Assembly (NCBI RefSeq): GCF_001005305.1
Contig: NZ_LBMH01000005.1
Coordinates: 124,001-188,000, forward strand
Reading direction: 5' to 3'
Length of the DNA stretch: 64,000 bases
Source: Kordia zhangzhouensis
Lineage (GTDB): Bacteria > Bacteroidota > Bacteroidia > Flavobacteriales > Flavobacteriaceae
The translations under genes were made by a program, and so were the position numbers. The stretch's first letter is position 1; every line of letters begins with the position of its first letter. A model generated the notes under the pieces. The model was not told the origin of the DNA, searched no databases, and saw only the letters and a program-made list of their open reading frames with translations. This document shows, piece by piece, positions 62,116 through 64,000 of the stretch.

Positions 62116-63060
62116 TTAAGCGGTCTCTCTTTTGATTTTTAACATATCGATTGAAGCATTTAATTCAAATCCTAAAAGTAATATATTAGCATTCAGCCAT
62201 ATATACAACATCAAAATCAGCAACGCTCCAATAGAGCCATACAACTCATTGTATTGAGAAAAGTTTGCTATATATATCCCGAACAAGTAGGAAGTCAACA
62301 AAACTAAAATAGTAGTTAGCAATGCTCCGGGAGAAAAAAATCGAGCTCTTCTTCCTTGATGCGTCCCGAAATAATATAAAATAGCAGTTCCTACATATAC
62401 CATTATTACTAAAAATAGAAATTTTGCTATTTCAATTCCAGTTTCTCCTGCAGTGGTATCTACTACTGAATTTCTCCTGCCAAAACTACTGATATACGGC
62501 ATATAAATTTCAACATATCCTAATACTGCTATTGTAGAAATCAACAACAATGCCAAAAGTAATCCAACACTTAAAGCATATAAATATTGTTTAAAAAAGT
62601 TTCGCTTTTTGAGTATATAATACGAGTTTTCAAAACCAGCAAAGATAGCACTCACACCATTCGCCATTAAAAAAATAGATAGTAAAAAAGTAGAGGAAAG
62701 CAATCCGCTTCGTTTATTTTTAACAATATCTACAATAATTTCATTTAGATAGTTTCCAGATTCAGAAGGAAGAAATGAAGTAATGGTTCCTATAAAATTT
62801 GCTTGAAAGTCTTGAATTGGTATGAATGGTAATAAATTTAAGAAAAAAAGTAACGAAGGAAATATCGCCATAAAAAAGCTAAATGCTACTGCGCCTGCAC
62901 GAGAAGTTACTGCTCCATTTACAATACCTACAATATACATTTCTAACAAGTCGTAAAGCGATAGTCCTTCCAACCCAGGAAGTTTAATTTTCTTGAGAAA
63001 TCTAACTATTATATTTAATAGCGGAATTTTAGCTAGCTTTTCTTCAATTTCTTTTGACAT
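62116..63060 (-). CDS. YihY/BrkB family inner-membrane protein
   Basis: The ATG at 63060 gives 314 residues; it overlaps the nadC stop by one base (TAATG), indicating coupled translation, and the frame from 63141 would overlap nadC deeply. About six membrane helices are visible, with the family signatures RAGAVAFSFFMAIFPSLLFFLNLLPF (in pieces), LLSSTFLLSIFLMANGVSAIF and ALLTTILVLLTSYLFGIYIANFSQYNELYGSIGALLILMLYIWLNANILLLGFELN (in pieces). Function is unknown; old ribonuclease BN and virulence labels do not apply. Confidence 0.9.
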   Translation of the reverse strand: MSKEIEEKLAKIPLLNIIVRFLKKIKLPGLEGLSLYDLLEMYIVGIVNGAVTSRAGAVAFSFFMAIFPSLLFFLNLLPFIPIQDFQANFIGTITSFLPSESGNYLNEIIVDIVKNKRSGLLSSTFLLSIFLMANGVSAIFAGFENSYYILKKRNFFKQYLYALSVGLLLALLLISTIAVLGYVEIYMPYISSFGRRNSVVDTTAGETGIEIAKFLFLVIMVYVGTAILYYFGTHQGRRARFFSPGALLTTILVLLTSYLFGIYIANFSQYNELYGSIGALLILMLYIWLNANILLLGFELNASIDMLKIKRETA

Positions 63061-63920
63061 TAATCCACTGCTTTTAGACTCAAATCTAAATTGTATACTG
63101 AATGCGTCAATGCTCCAGAAGAAATATAGTTGACACCACATAGAGCATACTCTCGAATTGTATTTTCATTAATTCCTCCTGAAGATTCTGTCAAGCACTT
63201 ATCTCCAATCATTTTTACCGCTTTTCTAGTATCTTCATAATTAAAGTTATCGATTAGAATTCGATATACGCCTTCATTTTGTAAGATTTCCTTGATTTCT
63301 TCTAGGTCACGCGCTTCTACTATGATTTTAAGATCCAAGTTTTGCTCTTTTAAATAGTTCTTGGTTTGTGTAATCGCAGGTGTAATTCCTCCACAAAAGT
63401 CTATATGATTATCTTTTAACATAATCATATCGTATAATGCAAAGCGATGATTTACTCCACCTCCTATTTTGACCGCCCATTTTTCAAGAGCACGAATTCC
63501 AGGAGTTGTTTTACGAGTATCTAGTATTTTTGTTCCTGTACCTTCTAATAGTTGTACAAATTTATTTGTTTTGGTAGCAATCGCACTCATACGTTGCATT
63601 GCATTTAATACCAAACGTTCAGCTTTTAGAATGGATTGCGACCTTCCAGTTACATAAAAAACAATATCTCCATATTGAACTTTACTTCCATCTTCAATTA
63701 ATGTTTCTACTTTCATTTCTGCATCTACATAAGCAAACACCATTTTAGCAAACTCAACACCCGCAATGATTCCTTCATCTTTTACCAACAACTTTGCTTT
63801 TCCAATTGCATCAGCAGGTATACAAGCTAAAGAGCTATGGTCGCCATCACCAACATCTTCTCGGATAGCATTTGAAATGATAAGTTCTAATTCTTTTTGA
63901 AATTGTGTTTCTGAAATCAT
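63060..63920 (-). CDS. nadC: Nicotinate-nucleotide pyrophosphorylase (carboxylating)
   Basis: NadC converts quinolinate and PRPP to nicotinate mononucleotide in de novo NAD synthesis. The ATG at 63920 (MISETQFQKELELIIS) gives the standard 286 residues. Motifs: EDVGDGDHSSLACIP, ERLVLNAMQRMSAIATKTNKFV (in pieces), ILDTRKTTPGIRALEKWAVKIGGGVNHRFALYDMIMLKDNHI (in pieces: DTRKTTPGIRALEKWAVKIG, DMIMLKDNHI), EARDLEEIKE and ESSGGINENTIREYALCGVNYISSGALTHS. It heads the minus-strand group nadC, yihY-like, chalcone isomerase-like, DUF2147. Confidence 0.96.
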   Translation of the reverse strand: MISETQFQKELELIISNAIREDVGDGDHSSLACIPADAIGKAKLLVKDEGIIAGVEFAKMVFAYVDAEMKVETLIEDGSKVQYGDIVFYVTGRSQSILKAERLVLNAMQRMSAIATKTNKFVQLLEGTGTKILDTRKTTPGIRALEKWAVKIGGGVNHRFALYDMIMLKDNHIDFCGGITPAITQTKNYLKEQNLDLKIIVEARDLEEIKEILQNEGVYRILIDNFNYEDTRKAVKMIGDKCLTESSGGINENTIREYALCGVNYISSGALTHSVYNLDLSLKAVD

Positions 63921-64000
63921 TGTTTTAAGAATAAAAGTATTTATTTCAAAATTGCAAAGTTTATGTTGCATATCAAAATAGAAACTCAATAATTATTCTT

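Overview
The window looks like chromosome of a marine-type member of the Flavobacteriaceae (Bacteroidota). The DNA is AT-rich. Several genes have the Bacteroidota -7 box TAnnTTTG close to the start codon, and starts lack Shine-Dalgarno sequences. Family content points the same way: DUF5916, DUF5777, DUF3667, DUF4834, DUF6495, TIGR02757, BatA-type proteins, a type IX secretion (T9SS) sorting domain and BspA-type leucine-rich repeats. A Kordia-like genus would fit, but that is a guess from memory of gene content. I saw no tRNA, rRNA, CRISPR array, insertion sequence or prophage.

Layout. 1-1014 is the end of a Reg_prop beta-propeller protein. 1120-5141 (minus) runs folE, a DUF885 peptidase and a BNR-4 propeller protein. 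5358-11406 (plus) holds a DUF5916 barrel, a LolD-like ATPase, an esterase and a small accessory patch with a lipoprotein and small membrane proteins. 11487-15354 (minus) is a hybrid AraC-type regulator followed by a heme lipoprotein, YceI, an OB-fold protein and a DUF5777 barrel. 15563-20244 (minus) is a giant leucine-rich repeat surface protein plus a T9SS cargo protein. 20767-24077 (plus) is a PhoX-like lipoprotein and an imelysin-like/di-heme peroxidase fusion. 24072-29451 has assorted envelope genes and a second lipoprotein plus membrane-protein cassette. 29639-38801 is a mostly housekeeping block: BatA-like protein, degenerate dihydroorotase, Tic20-like protein, hydrolases, bcp and an endonuclease III without its iron-sulfur cluster. 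38821-43793 holds a sigma factor, a 47-residue protein, uvrA and a DUF3667 protein. 44144-46388 holds two secreted paralogues, each behind a sigma-54-like promoter. 46449-50591 (minus) is DUF4834, YfhO and a glycosyltransferase. 50801-64000 holds a porin-like barrel, a GNAT enzyme, hisS, a three-repeat fucose-type lectin, DUF6495, rpsF-rpsR-rplI, a LytTR regulator, priA, an orphan peptide precursor with a double-glycine leader, and nadC with membrane and secreted neighbours.

The most interesting items are: an alpha/beta hydrolase fused to a dead class III cyclase-like domain and an AraC DNA-binding domain; an orphan RiPP-like precursor at 60839-60982; a three-repeat RSL/AAL-type lectin; two look-alike cassettes of lipoprotein with glycine-rich hydrophobic tail plus small membrane protein; and the sigma-54-like promoter pair. 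All functions are inferred from reading protein sequence and motifs; no database search was run.
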